Positions 9,925-20,372 of a stretch of 64,000 nucleotides of DNA are shown here, one piece after another. Positions within the stretch are counted from its first letter, which is position 1. Each line of letters opens with the position of its first letter. This DNA comes from Megaustenia siamemsis (lineage: Eukaryota; Mollusca; Gastropoda; Stylommatophora; Ariophantidae). The stretch is from the NCBI GenBank assembly GCA_032433765.1, contig JAVIAB010000102.1, positions 9,942,491 through 10,006,490 of the forward strand. The letters run 5' to 3'. Position numbers and translations under genes: made by a program. Under the pieces are notes generated by a model. That model ran no database searches. It saw only the letters and a list, made by a program, of their open reading frames with translations, and was not told the origin of the DNA.

Positions 9925-10563
9925 GAGGACTAGACATTGGATCTCACTACCTAGAGAGGGCTAGACATTGGATCTCACTACCTAGAGAGGGCTAGACTAG
10001 ACATTGGATCTCACTACCTAGAGAGGGCTAGACTAGACATTGGATCTCACTACCTAGAGAGGGCTAGACATTGGATCTCACTACCCAGAGAGGGCTAGAC
10101 ATTGGATCTCACTACCCAGAGAGGGCTAGACATTGGATCTCACTACCCAGAGAGGACTAGACATTGGAGCTCACTACCCAGAGAAGGCTAGATATTGGAT
10201 CTCACTACTCAGAGAGGGCTAGACATCGGATCTCACTACCTAGAGAGGGCTAGACTAGACATTGGATCTCACTACCTAGAGAGGGCTAGACATTAGATCT
10301 CACCACCCAGAGAGGGCTAGAGATTGGATCTCACTACCTAGAGAGGGCTAGACATTAGATCTCACCACCCAGAGAGGGCTAGAGATTGGATCTCACTACC
10401 TAGAGAGGGCTAGACATTAGATCTCACCACCCAGAGAGGGCTAGAGATTGGATCTCACTACCTAGAGAGAGCTTGACATTGGATCTCACTACCTAAAGAG
10501 GGCTAAACATTGTATCGCACTACCCAGAGAGGACTAGACATTGGATCTCACTACCCAGAGACC
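9925..10563 (-). repeat. 31-bp satellite K, locus 1
   Basis: About 20 units of 'ctagacattggatctcacta' plus 'cctagagaggg', some with a 5-bp extra CTAGA. The same unit, reverse-complemented, occurs at 18837-19103 and 54330-56300. The right flank (10564-10690) looks like the body of a carrier element with a B-box-like GGTTCGA near 10629. Confidence 0.92.
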
Positions 10564-10699
10564 AGGGAAGGGCAAATCCCCAAAGAGACCACATATTTAA
10601 AGTGATATTTCCCTCCTTTTGTGGCAGGGTTCGAAGCTGGGACCTTCCTGTCTAGGGGCCAAAATCTTACCTCTAGCCCACCCAGTCCCCCTTCAGAAA

Positions 10700-11110
10700 T
10701 TAAGTTTTAGTTATGGTCAGTCGAAGGTCCTGGTATCGCTGCAAACGAATGAAAATCCATAAATGCTCTACCGCTCGTGCCAGTGGAATCATCCGAATTA
10801 AAACTCATCTCATTGAAGGATCCAAAACAAAGACAGGCAGCTGCAGTTCCCATCATCATAGCAGCTACAGCACACGCCAAAAGACATAAGGCTAAGTGGC
10901 ACCGAATTTGAACGCAGCTGAACTGTCCTTCGTCATGCAATATCATCATTCATCGTAAATAGTCGGCATATCAAAACACAATCTGGATGATACACACGGC
11001 TCACGGTGCGCACAGAGCACAAAACTAAGTAGCTCTAGCAGCAAGCCGGACCTGGAATATGAGAAAATGGCAACAAGGAACACATTTCAGATAGTGCCAC
11101 AACGGTCCCT
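10700..11110 (+). mobile_element. Element Z copy 1
   Basis: A noncoding dispersed repeat of about 400 bp. Landmarks: 'agtcgaaggtcctggtatc' at the left, 'cgtgccagtggaatcatccg', 'cattgaaggatcc', 'acacgccaaaagacataagg', 'gcaagccggacctggaatat' at the right. Other copies: 21300-21720, 31105-31520 (+), 35232-35575, 52392-52790 (-), and a left-end scrap near 15840-15890. No ORF; class unknown. Confidence 0.75.
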
Positions 11111-11334
11111 GCCGCCCATCTGCCATATTGATCGGAAGTCCAGGAATTAACTTATACTGTATCAGCCACCTTTTTGGCATGTTTAGGGCGTAAACAACTT
11201 CAGTGAGCCACTTATTACATCATGGGTTCACCTGATAGGGACTGGAGAATAAGGACATCATGTCCAGTACGCCTCCCCTCCCCATATTCTCCTAATTTAG
11301 TGCACGACAAGTTATTGATTTGATCACTAAAAAA

Positions 11335-12355
11335 AATTAAATTCTTCTTAGGGTTTTTTCTTCTTCTAATCAACTCTTCTTAGGGTCTTAGCTTCTTCTA
11401 ATCAACTCTTCTTAGGGTCTTAGCTTCTTCTAATCAAATCTTCTTAGGGTCTTAGCTTCTTCTAATCAACTCTTCTTAGGGTCTTAGCTTCTTCTAATCA
11501 AATCTTCTTAGGGTCTTAGCTTCTTCTAATCAACTCTTCTTAGGGTCTTAGCTTCTTCTAATCAAATCTTCTTAGGGTCTTAGCTTCTTCTAATCAACTC
11601 TTCTTAGGGTCTTAGCTTCTTCTAATCAACTCTTCTTAGGGTCTTAGCTGCTTCTAATAAACTCTTCTTATGGTCTTAGCTGCTTCTAATCAACTCTTCT
11701 TATGGTCTTAGCTTCTTCTAATCAACTCTTCTTAGGGTCTTAGCTTCTTCTAATCAACTCTTCTTAGGGTCTTAGCTTCTTCTAATCAACTATTTTTAGG
11801 GTTTAACTTATTCTAATCAACTCTTCTTAGGGTCTTAGCTTCTTCTAATCAACTATTTTTAGGGTTTAACTTATTCTAATCAACTCTTTTTAGGGTCTTC
11901 GCTTCTTCTAATCAACTCTTTTTAGGGTTTAACTTCTTCTAATCAACTCTTCTTAGGGTCTTAGCTTCTTCTAATCAACTCTTTTTAGGGTTTAACTTCT
12001 TCTAATCAACTCTTCTTAGGGTCTTCGCTTCTTCTAATCAACTCTTCTTAGGGTCTTAGCTTCTTCTAATCAACTCTTCCTAGGGTTTAGCTTCTTCTAA
12101 TCAACTCTTCCTAGGGTTTAGCTTCTTCTAATCAACTCTTCCTAGGGTTTAGCTTCTTCTAATCAACTCTTCCTAGGGTTTAGCTTCTTCTAATCAACTC
12201 TTCCTAGGGTTTAGCTTCTTCTAATCAACTCTTCCTAGGGTTTAGCTTCTTCTAATCAACTCTTCCTAGGGTTTAGCTTCTTCTAATCAACTCTTCCTAG
12301 GGTTTAGCTTCTTTTAACAAACGCTTCTTACGATCTTAGCTTCTTCTAATCAACT
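11335..12355 (+). repeat. 32-bp minisatellite resembling branch point plus acceptor
   Basis: About 31 units of 'cttctaatcaactcttcttag' cut here into 'cttctaatcaac' + 'tcttcttag' + 'ggtcttagctt'. Each unit contains CTAAT, a pyrimidine tract and TTAG|G. Sub-variants (cctagggttt, tttttagggttt) are grouped in blocks, showing local homogenisation. Confidence 0.92.
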
Positions 12356-12659
12356 ATTCAAAATGAACAACACAACTAAAATATTATTAACAAACTTCTG
12401 TGCAATAAGGTTTTATTTCTTCGCATATTATTTCTATTCTTAGATATAAAATGTGTGGTGAATGAGTAGTATGTTTTCATGAGAACATCAATAAGGTAGT
12501 GCAATGGGGCAACAGCATGAAAATGTTAAACTGATGTTAAACTGATGGTAAGGATGAAATGGGAAAAAATGGGGAAAAAATGGGGTACAGGTAAAGCTTT
12601 ATGTGAGTGAGGAACAAGACAAAATAAAAATGAGTACAATTAATACACTGGCCTGGTGA

Positions 12660-13870
12660 TTAAGTGAATATAAGGTCACATGTCCTTTGCAGAACGTTAT
12701 TTTCAACACAGCTCCTCTGAAAAAAAATCTCTCTCTAGCCCGATTTCCCACATAACGTAGCGTTCACCACAGCCCTTCTGAAAGAGTCTCTATCTCTAGC
12801 CATATCTCCCACAGAACGTTGTATTCACCACAGCCCGTTTGAAAGAGTCTCTGTCTCTAGCCAGATCTCCCACAGAACGTTGCATTCACCACAGCCCGTT
12901 TGAAAGAGTCTCTGTCTCTAGCCAGATTTCCCACAGAACGTTGCATTCACCACAGCCCTTCTGAAAGAGTCTCAGTCTCTAGCCAGATCTCCCACAGAAC
13001 GTCGCAATCATCACAGCCCTTCTGAAAGAGTCTCTGTCTCTAGCCAGATCTCCCATAGAACGTTGCAATCACCACAGCCCTTCTGAAAGAGTCTCTGTCT
13101 CTAGCCAGATCTCCCACAGAACGTTGCAATCACCACAGCCCTTCTGAAAGAGTCTCTGTCTCTAGCCAGATCTCCCATAGAACGTTGCAATCACCAATAC
13201 CCTTCTGAAAGAGTCTCTGTCTCTAGCCAGATCTCCCATAGAACGTTGCAATCACCACAGCCCTTCTGAAAGAGTCTCTGTCTCTAGCCAGATCTCCCAC
13301 AGAACGTTGCATTCACCACAGCCCGTCTGAAAGAATCTCTGTCTCTAGCCAGATCTCCCACAGAACGTTACATTCACCACAGCCCGTCTGAAAGAATCTC
13401 TGTCTCTAGCCAGATCTCCCACAGAACGTTACATTCACCACAGCCCGTCTGAAAGAATCTCTGTCTCTAGCCAGATCTCCCACAGAACGTTACATTCACC
13501 ACAGCCCGTCTGAAAGAATCTCTGTCTCTAGCCAGATCTCCCACAGAACGTTGCATTCACCACAGCCCGTCTGAAAGAATCTCTGTCTCTAGCCAGATCT
13601 CCCACAGAACGTTACATTCACCACAGCCCGTCTGAAAGAATCTCTGTCTCTAGCCAGATCTCCCACAGAACGTTGCATTCACCACAGCCCGTCTGAAAGA
13701 ATCTCTGTCTCTAGCCAGATCTCCCGCAGAACGTTACATTCACCACAGCCCGTCTGAAAGAATCTCTGTCTCTAGCCAGATCTCCCACTTCTTCTGTTAT
13801 GTTCACGGTGTTCTTGATGTCTTGAAACCACCTCTGTGGTCTGTCCCTGTTGTGTCATCCAGGAACCATG
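12660..13870 (-). mobile_element. LINE family H 3' end with expanded array
   Basis: On the minus strand the right flank (13800-13870) encodes the segment ahead of the array and the left end (12670-12700) carries the terminal 'gttctgcaaaggacatg' (SKGHAT-type) codons. The middle is an array of the last coding stretch. The same LINE end occurs at 37045-39045, where the unexpanded copy reads LARDRDSFRLVVVNATFSKG. Confidence 0.7.
12690..13790 (-). repeat. 61-bp minisatellite from LINE H
   Basis: About 18 units with 'ctctgtctctagccagatct', 'cccacagaacgttgcattc' and 'accacagcccgtctgaaaga'. It derives from the LINE H C-terminal codons. Units fall into two homogenised blocks: 'cccttctgaaagagtctc' (left) and 'cccgtctgaaagaatctc' (right). 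Confidence 0.92.
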
Positions 13871-13880
13871 ACTTTAATTC

Positions 13881-13899
13881 TCTCTCTCTCTCTCTCTCG

Positions 13900-13936
<37 letters not shown>
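13881..13936. repeat. (TC)n microsatellite
   Basis: Nearly pure CT/TC dinucleotide with one interruption. Confidence 0.95.
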
Positions 13937-13940
<4 letters not shown>

Positions 13941-13944
13941 CGAT

Positions 13945-14115
13945 CAAGGCTCAATCAGAGTAGGATTCCAGACTCTCATGAAGTCAGCTGTCTGTTTAAG
14001 TGAGTCGATTGCCCCATATAATTTCTCTTCCAGGGAGGTGGCTGTGGACCACATTGCTCTTCTCAGGTCTGTGTACTGGGGGCAATCATGTAGAACATGT
14101 TTTGTTGTCATATTA
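13945..14115 (-). mobile_element. LINE family J C-terminal fragment
   Basis: The minus strand reads PQYTDLRRAMW, ATSLEEKLYGAIDSLKQT and ADFMRVWNPTLIEP then a stop. This is a typical extreme C terminus of a non-LTR retrotransposon polymerase of the kind ending in a Cys-His motif. Only the end is present. Confidence 0.6.
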
Positions 14116-14154
14116 CTTTAATTCCAGGCTACTGTGTCTTTTGACGTGGCTATC

Positions 14155-14960
14155 ATCATCGTCATCAAGTACCGGGCCTAGTGGCGTAGGTGATCATGTC
14201 TCTCCACAACATTCGATTTTGGCAGATGTTTATCATTTCTGTTGTTGACCTTCTGCCGAGCCATTCTCTTAAGCTGTCTGTTATTTTTTCTCTTTGCTTC
14301 CCTCTATCTCTTCGTCCCTCAATGTTTCCAGTTGTTACAATATATTCAAGTTGTTTTCTTCTCATTACATGGCCAAAAAATGATGATTGTCTCTTCCTAA
14401 CATGGGAAATTAGCTCTCTTTTTGCTTTGACCTTTCTCAGAACCTCTTCATTACTCTTCTTAGCTGTCCTTGGTATTCTCAACATTCTTCTGTAAAACCA
14501 CATTTCTACAGACTCCAGTGATTTTCTTGTCTGTTGTCCTATTGTCCATGATTCGCATCCGTATGTTAAGACTGGCTCTACGTAACATTTAAGAACTCTT
14601 TTTCTTGTTTCTATTGTCAAAAATGGATTGCATAGTATTTTCCTCATTTTTTGGAAAGCTGCTTTTGCCTGAGCCATTCTGCATCTCACCTCTTTTGTAT
14701 ATCTTCCGTCTGAGGTTAACAAAGTTCTCAAATATTTAAATTCATTTACCTGTTTTAATATTGTTCCACTTGTCTTTATTTTGCACTGAGGTGATGTCTT
14801 TTTCTTTGTTGTTACCATTACCTCTGTCTTTTTGCCATTATGGCTGAGTCCTTTATTTTTGCTTTCCTTCACTACATTGTGCAACATTTCTTGTAACTCA
14901 TTTTCACTCTTAGCGATTACTGCATCATCAGCATACCTTAGATTATTTATATTAGTGTTT
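14155..14960 (-). mobile_element. LINE family A with end of reverse transcriptase
   Basis: A long minus-strand open stretch, 14165-14887, encodes KGLSHNGKKTEVMV, CRMAQAKAAFQKMRKIL, YGCESWTIGQQTRKSLESVE, MWFYRRMLRIPRTAKKSNEE, FFGHVMRRKQLEYIVTTG and REWLGRRSTTEM. Just upstream (about 14920-14945) the catalytic box reads YADDAVIA. It is a 5'-truncated copy with the longest uninterrupted frame of family A in the window. Confidence 0.85.
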
Positions 14961-15081
14961 TAATTTTCTCTGTAGAATAGTGTTTATAAGCCACTTCTTT
15001 AATCTCTAATCCTTTTAATATGTCTTCATTACTCTTTTCATTATGCAAGGTATCTTAGTGATTGTTCTGTAGCATTTTGTT

Positions 15082-15655
15082 TCAAATGAATAGATATTCA
15101 TCTTTGCAGTTTTCGAGATTATGATTCTTCTTCTTTCCTTCCTCTGCTGCCGTTGGCGTCGAGGGGAGATACAATCTGCGATTCTTTGCTCTTCTGTTGG
15201 CCTCTTCTGGTGTTATTCCTCCTAGTGACTCTAGTATTCCCTTTATCCATCTCTTTCTCGGTCTTCCTCTTAATCTGGCGTTTTCGTAACGTTTATTTAA
15301 GGCTCTTTGAGTCATTGTTAGTTCTTTTTGTCTTGTTATGTGGCCGAACCAATTTATCTGTTGTTTCCTTATGTATTCGATGGCTGGTTCAATTTCGAGT
15401 TTCTTCCTCATGTCAGTGTTTCTTACTCTGTCCCTTAAGCTGTTTCCTGTCATTCTTCTGACACATTTAATTTCGGTGGTCGTTATCTTTCTTATTGTTC
15501 TAGAGTCCAGCGTCCAATTCTGGCACTGATAACTCAGAGTTGGTAGAAAAATTGATTTATATATTGCACTTTTTGCTTCCGTAGTTATTGCTTTGTTTTT
15601 CAAAAGTGTTGATACTTGGCCTATAATTTGGTTATTATCTATAGATTATGATTAA
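15082..15655 (-). mobile_element. LINE family D, 3' portion
   Basis: The minus-strand frame 15082-15603 encodes KAITTEAKSAIYKSIFLPTL, CQNWTLDSRTIRK, RRMTGNSLRDRVRN, INWFGHITRQKE and GRPRKRWIKGILESLGG. It is open for 173 codons but lacks the reverse transcriptase core. Confidence 0.8.
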
Positions 15656-15900
15656 GTGAACAAATGTCCTAATGCAGCCTAACCCTCTTTATCTGACCTG
15701 TCTGAGACAGAAATGAGCGATCACGTTCTCAGTATGTGTACAATTTAGTTTAGTCGACAGTTCATCCTCATTGCACATCGGACAAGTCCATAAATGCTAA
15801 GATCTCTTATGAAGAATATTCATCAACGTTATTGTAATTGTAGTTAGTCAGAGGCCCCGGCATCACTGCAAACGATTAAAAATCGTGATAATCTCGTGAT

Positions 15901-16862
15901 CATTGATAAGTTACCCTGCTTGACATCTTTCCAGCAATGTGACATATTGTGTTTAAAACATTGATAAGTTCCCTTACTTGACATCTTTCCAGTAATGTGA
16001 CATATTGTGTTTCAAACATTGATAAGTTCCCTTACTTGACATCTTTCCAGCAATGTGACATATTATGTTTCAAACATTGATAAGTTCCCTTACTTGACAT
16101 CTTTCCAGTAATGTGACATATTATGTTTCAAACATTGATAAGCTACCCTGCTTGACATCTTTCCAGCAATGTGACATATTATGTTTCAAACATTGATAAG
16201 TTACCCTGCTTGACATCTTTCCAGCAATGTGACATATTATGTTTCAAACATTGATAAGTTACCCTGCTTGACATCTTTCCAGCAATGTGACATATTATGT
16301 TTCAAACATTGATAAGTTACCCTGCTTGACATCTTTCCAGCAATGTGACATATTGTGTTTCAAACATTGATAAGTTACCCTGCTTGACATCTTTCCAGCA
16401 ATGTGACATATTGTGTTTCAAACATTGATAAGTTACCCTGCTTGACATCTTTCCAGCAATGTGACATATTGTGTTTCAAACATTGATAAGTTACCCTGCT
16501 TGACATCTTTCCAGCAATGTGACATATTATGTTTCAAACATTGATAAGTTACCCTGCTTGACATCTTTCCAGCAATGTGACATATTATGTTTCAAACATT
16601 GATAAGTTACCCTGCTTGACATCTTTCCAGCAATGTGACATATTGTGTTTCAAACATTGATAAGTTACCCTGCTTGACATCTTTCCAGCAATGTGACATA
16701 TTGTGTTTCAAACATTGATAAGTTACCCTGCTTGATATTTTTCCAGCAATGTGACATATTGTGTTTCAAACATTGATAAGTTACACTGCTTGACATTTTT
16801 CCAGCAATGTGACATATTGTGTTTCAAACATTGATAAGTTACACTGCTTGACATTTTTCCAG
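15901..16862 (+). repeat. 58-bp minisatellite carrying 16 decoy 3' splice sites plus the real one
   Basis: Seventeen units begin with 'cattgataag' (15901, then every 58 bp, last at 16829). Each holds 'tgcttgacatctttccag' followed by CAATGTGACA, which is the true exon 4 acceptor and its first 10 exon bases. Acceptor AGs end at 15934 + 58k; k=16 gives 16862, the real splice site. After CAATGTGACA the array units continue 'tattgtgtttcaaa' instead of exon sequence. Confidence 0.95.
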
Positions 16863-17016
16863 CAATGTGACAAAAAGGTTCTCAAAAGATACACCGTATG
16901 TCCTCATCTACCGGAAACTTGACTTTGGGGGTCAGAGTTGTAATACGGAGAATGATCCAATCTTGGCACCAGATTTGAGAGATGCTGTCATTAAAGATAA
17001 TGAAGCCTATCTTAAG
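16863..17016 (+). CDS. USP38: USP35/USP38-like deubiquitinase, exon 4
   Basis: A 154-nt exon. The first base completes the Ser codon split at 9695/16863, then 51 codons follow and the donor GTAACG starts at 17017. It encodes NVTKRFSKDTPYVLIYRKL, the last beta-strand segment of the USP fold (Ala/Pro-Tyr-hydrophobic-Leu-hydrophobic-Tyr), then a linker and DLRDAVIKDNEAYLK, matching the post-catalytic helix of USP38. The acceptor is the final unit of the 58-bp array, so splice choice here competes with 16 near-identical upstream AGs. The exon is intact. Confidence 0.92.
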
Positions 17017-17104
17017 GTAACGTATCACATGACATATATATGTTATAAATGTGTGTTATGAATTATATTGGTAGATGTACAGCTGAGGTGAGGAAGAAAA
17101 TCAC

Positions 17105-17405
17105 CATCATCATCAAGTACCAGGCCTACTGGCGTAGGACAGTTATTTAACATTTCTGTTGTTGACCTTCTGCCAAGCCACTCTCTTAAGCTGTCTGGTA
17201 TTTTTTTCTCTTTGCATCCTCTATCTCTTCATCCCTCAATTTTTCCAGTTGTTACAATATATTGCAGTTGTTCCCTTCTCATTACATGGCAAAAAAATGA
17301 TGATTGTTTCTTCCTAATATTGGAAATTAGCTCTCTTTTTGCTTTAACCTCTTTCAGAACATTTTCATTACTCTTCATTAGCTGTCCATATTTCTACAGA
17401 CTCCA
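17105..17405 (-). mobile_element. LINE family A fragment
   Basis: Minus-strand family A tail from the stop context ('atcatcatcaagtaccagg') to about 17405, with small deletions. Confidence 0.7.
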
Positions 17406-17469
17406 AGAGGAATAAAATAGTTCGGTCAAAAACAACATTCCAAATAATGAAAAATATATTTTGCACCCC

Positions 17470-18125
17470 ATCTTTGTTAGCTGAAGTAAGAAAAGGAATT
17501 TCTTCTCTTTTGTTATGTTGAGTCAGTCTTTGACATATGGTAGTAAATCATGGACAGTATATCAAATATTAGGAAAGAAAATTAAATGAATATACAGAAA
17601 TGTGATTTACAGAAGAATGATGGCAATACTACGGACAGCTGAACAGAGGAACATGGATACTTGAAAAGGGAAAAAAAAAATTGAAAGCATATTATTATAT
17701 TGGGAGCCGCGATAGCCTCAGTGATTAGTGAACTGGACTACAAAGGACAAGAAGTAGGGCTCGACCCCTAACTGACGGCTTCCGGGATCACCCAGTCTTT
17801 AATGGGTACCGGATTTTTTTCTGAGAAAGTAAAGTGGCAAGGGTGTATTACCGAACACATTACCCCAAAAATCATGTGCCGAAGGTTTGTAAAAATGATG
17901 GTCACAAACACCATATTCCATATACGCCACTTGGCGTAACGGGGGGCACTTTACCTTTTTTTTTTTTACATTATTATATTAAAAGGAAATAAACATAATT
18001 TGTTGGCCATGAAATGAGAAGGGAACAATTGGAATATACTGTGAGAGCTGACAAAATTGAGGGACGAAGAGATAGGATAGAGAGAAAAGACACCAGACAG
18101 TTCAAGTGAATCGATGGATATAAAT
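17470..18125 (+). mobile_element. LINE family A-like fragment split by SINE-1
   Basis: Left part 17520-17690 ('aaatcatggacagtata', 'gtgatttacagaagaatgat') and right part 17981-18125 ('ttggccatgaaatgagaag', 'gagggacgaagagatagga') are consecutive in intact copies. The SINE at 17702-17969 separates them. Confidence 0.65.
17702..17969 (+). mobile_element. SINE-1, full-length reference copy
   Basis: A perfect 11-bp target-site duplication ATTATTATATT (17691-17701 and 17970-17980) fixes both ends of a 268-bp element: a GGGAGCCGCGATAGC head, 'cgccacttggcgt' near the 3' end and a poly-T-rich terminus. The A box is slightly altered here (TAGCCTCAGTGG) and the B box is CTCGACCCC. The head looks derived from a tRNA gene. 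Confidence 0.92.
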
Positions 18126-18439
18126 CAACAGCAGAGGAGACTGAATCCCCTAGAACATTCAAAACCAAGGTGTTTAACACGCAGTTGTCAGGAGGGTTTT
18201 TCGCAATTTTTTGTAGAGTTGGAAGTAACAGCAAGGAAACAAATTACATTTGTTTTTTTTTTAAACACTTGGTTTGTTCAGACGTTTTGATCAGGAGGTC
18301 AGAAAAAAGGTTAAATGGGAGAAAGTTCAAGGTTTCAGTGGAAATATAATTGCGGAAACGTCAGTAAATTAAAAGCGCAAAACACAGCTACTGGGTTTCC
18401 CATCTCAGTTACTAGAGACGCATTCTGTCGCTCCTGGTA

Positions 18440-18579
18440 TAAAAAAAAAAAGTAAAGAGCCCTCGTCACACCAAGTGGCGTATAGGGAATATGGTGTTAG
18501 TGACCATAAATTTTACAGACCTTCGGCACATGATTTTTGGGGTAATGTGGTCGGTATTACGCCCGTGCCGCCTTAATTC

Positions 18580-18610
<31 letters not shown>

Positions 18611-18724
18611 TTAAAATCCGGTACCAATTTAAGGCTGGGTGAACCCGGAAACCGTCGGTTGGGATCGAACCCTACCCCTTGTCCTTTGTAGTCCAGTTCA
18701 CTAACCACTGAGCTATTGCGGCTC
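18440..18724 (-). mobile_element. SINE-1, full length, with internal C/A homopolymer
   Basis: Flanked by the 11-bp duplication CGCTCCTGGTA (18429-18439 and 18725-18735). The B box on the minus strand is intact (GGTTCGATCCC). A C-run then A-run at about 18578-18610 replaces the usual short spacer. Confidence 0.92.
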
Positions 18725-18836
18725 CGCTCCTGGTAAGGGAAGTGTTAGAGGTAAGATAGAACAGAAAGGTGTGGGATCAAATCCTGCCATAGTTAGTTGA
18801 CATTTTCACATCGAATCCATGGTTTCTTTATGGCTT

Positions 18837-19103
18837 TACCCTCCACTGTTGTCTGGGTAGTGAGGTTTAATGTCTAGCCCTCTCTGGGTAGTGACATCAC
18901 TGATGTCTAGCCCTCTCTGGGTAGTGAGATTTGATGCCTAGCAATCTCTGGGTAGTGATATCTGGTGCGTAGCCCTCTCTGGGTAGTGAGATCTGATGCC
19001 TAGCCCTATCTGGGTTGTTTGATCTGATGCCTAGCCCTCTCTGGGTAGTGAGATCTGATGCCTATCTTTTCTGGGTAGTGAGATCTGATGCCTAGCCCTC
19101 TCT
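18837..19103 (+). repeat. 31-bp satellite K, locus 2
   Basis: About eight units of 'ctctgggtagtgagatctga' plus 'tgcctagccct', preceded by a carrier-like flank at 18737-18836 ('atcgaatccatggtttcttt') that is also found before locus 3. It ends abruptly at the LINE F array. Confidence 0.9.
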
Positions 19104-19800
19104 AATGTTTGTTGAAGATGTATGCTCCACAGGGAGCTGAAAGTGTTTGTTGAAGATGTATGCTCACACAGGGAGCTGAAAGTGTTTGTTGAAGACCTAT
19201 GCTCACACAGGGAGCTGAAAGTGTTTGTTGAAGACCTATGCTCACACAGGGAGCTGAAAGTGTTTGTTGAAGACCTATGCTCCACAGGGAGCTGAAAGTG
19301 TTTGTTGAAGACCTATGATCCACAGGGTTCTGAAAGTGTTTGTTGAAGATGTATGCTCCACAGGGAGCTGAAAGTGTTTATTGAAGACCTATGCTCCACG
19401 GGGAGCTGAAAGTGTTTGTTGAAGACCTATGATCCACAGAGAGCTGAAAATGTTTATTGAAGATGTATGCTCACACAGGGAGCTGAAAGTGTTTGTTGAT
19501 GATGTATGCTCCAAAGGGAGCTGAAAGTGTTTGTTGAAGATGTATGCTCCACAGAGAGCTGAAAATTTTTGTTGAAGATGTATGCTCCACAGAGAGCTGA
19601 AAATGTTTATTGAAGATGTATGCTCCACAGAGAGCTGAAAATGTTTATTGAAGATGTATGCTCACACAGGGAGCTGAAAGTGTTTGTTGAAGATGTATGC
19701 TCCAAAGGGAGCTGAAAGTGTTTGTTGAAGATGTATGCTCCAAAGGGAGCTGAAAGTGTTTGTTGAAGATGTATGCTCCAAAGGGAGCTGAAAAGTAGAA
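19104..19800 (+). repeat. 38-39 bp minisatellite from LINE F stop region
   Basis: About 18 units of 'gtttgttgaagatgtatgct' plus 'ccacagggagctgaaagt'. The unit equals the last codons of LINE F (VFVEDLCSTGS, stop). Variants tcacacag/tccacag/tccaaag are grouped. The array ends in the LINE F 3' UTR start ('gtagaagaagaa'). Confidence 0.93.
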
Positions 19801-19939
19801 GAAGAAAGAAAGTATCGACATTAAGAATGAGTAAAACGTAGTTTCCTCCTGACATTTACACATGTCACCACATTTAAAGCAACCATAGGAGTAAAGATAT
19901 CAATATGCACCATGATGCACCAAGATGAGAAACTGCTGT

Positions 19940-20300
19940 AAAGCTGACGATAATAATGACAATTTTTTTTAAAGGAGAAAAAAGCGGTATGGTAACAGCT
20001 TTACGTAGGCCAGAAACAAAATAAAAAGTCGACGTTTCGGCGAAGTAGGCCTTCAGCTGGAACAATCAACAACACAAAAATACACATAAGGATATGTACA
20101 CAAATCTAACTACATGGCAATAATATGCTAGTTACTCAAGAAATAAAAAATGGAAAAAAAGTCACTTGCCTGTGGTCCAGAGCTTGGTCAGCCACTGACT
20201 GAACTAAAATAAATGGGCGGGCTGACAACCTATAAATCTCACTGACCAGGCAGTCAGGTGAGAAATAAATGGGAGGGTTCTAAAATTATGGGGAGGTGGG
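19940..20300. other. Intron 4 repeat-like sequence
   Basis: Contains 'gtcgacgtttcggcgaagta' and 'ggccttcagctggaaca'. Read in reverse this is the 'tgaaggc...cgaaacgtc' motif also present at 4470-4490. Probably a nonautonomous element; limits not seen. Confidence 0.4.
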
Positions 20301-20372
20301 TACAAATTCCATACTTGAAAACAACCAGTTATGACTTTTCTGTCATTTTGTGAATTTCGATTTATCTTGCAG

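Noticed and set aside
9925..10563. CRISPR-like regularity of the tandem arrays
   Set aside because: Units are contiguous with no unique spacers, and the genome is eukaryotic.
11335..12355. Interstitial telomere, because units contain TTAGGG
   Set aside because: TTAGGG occurs once per 32 bp inside a different unit; it is not a (TTAGGG)n tract. The (TAAC)n at 46 kb is also not telomeric.
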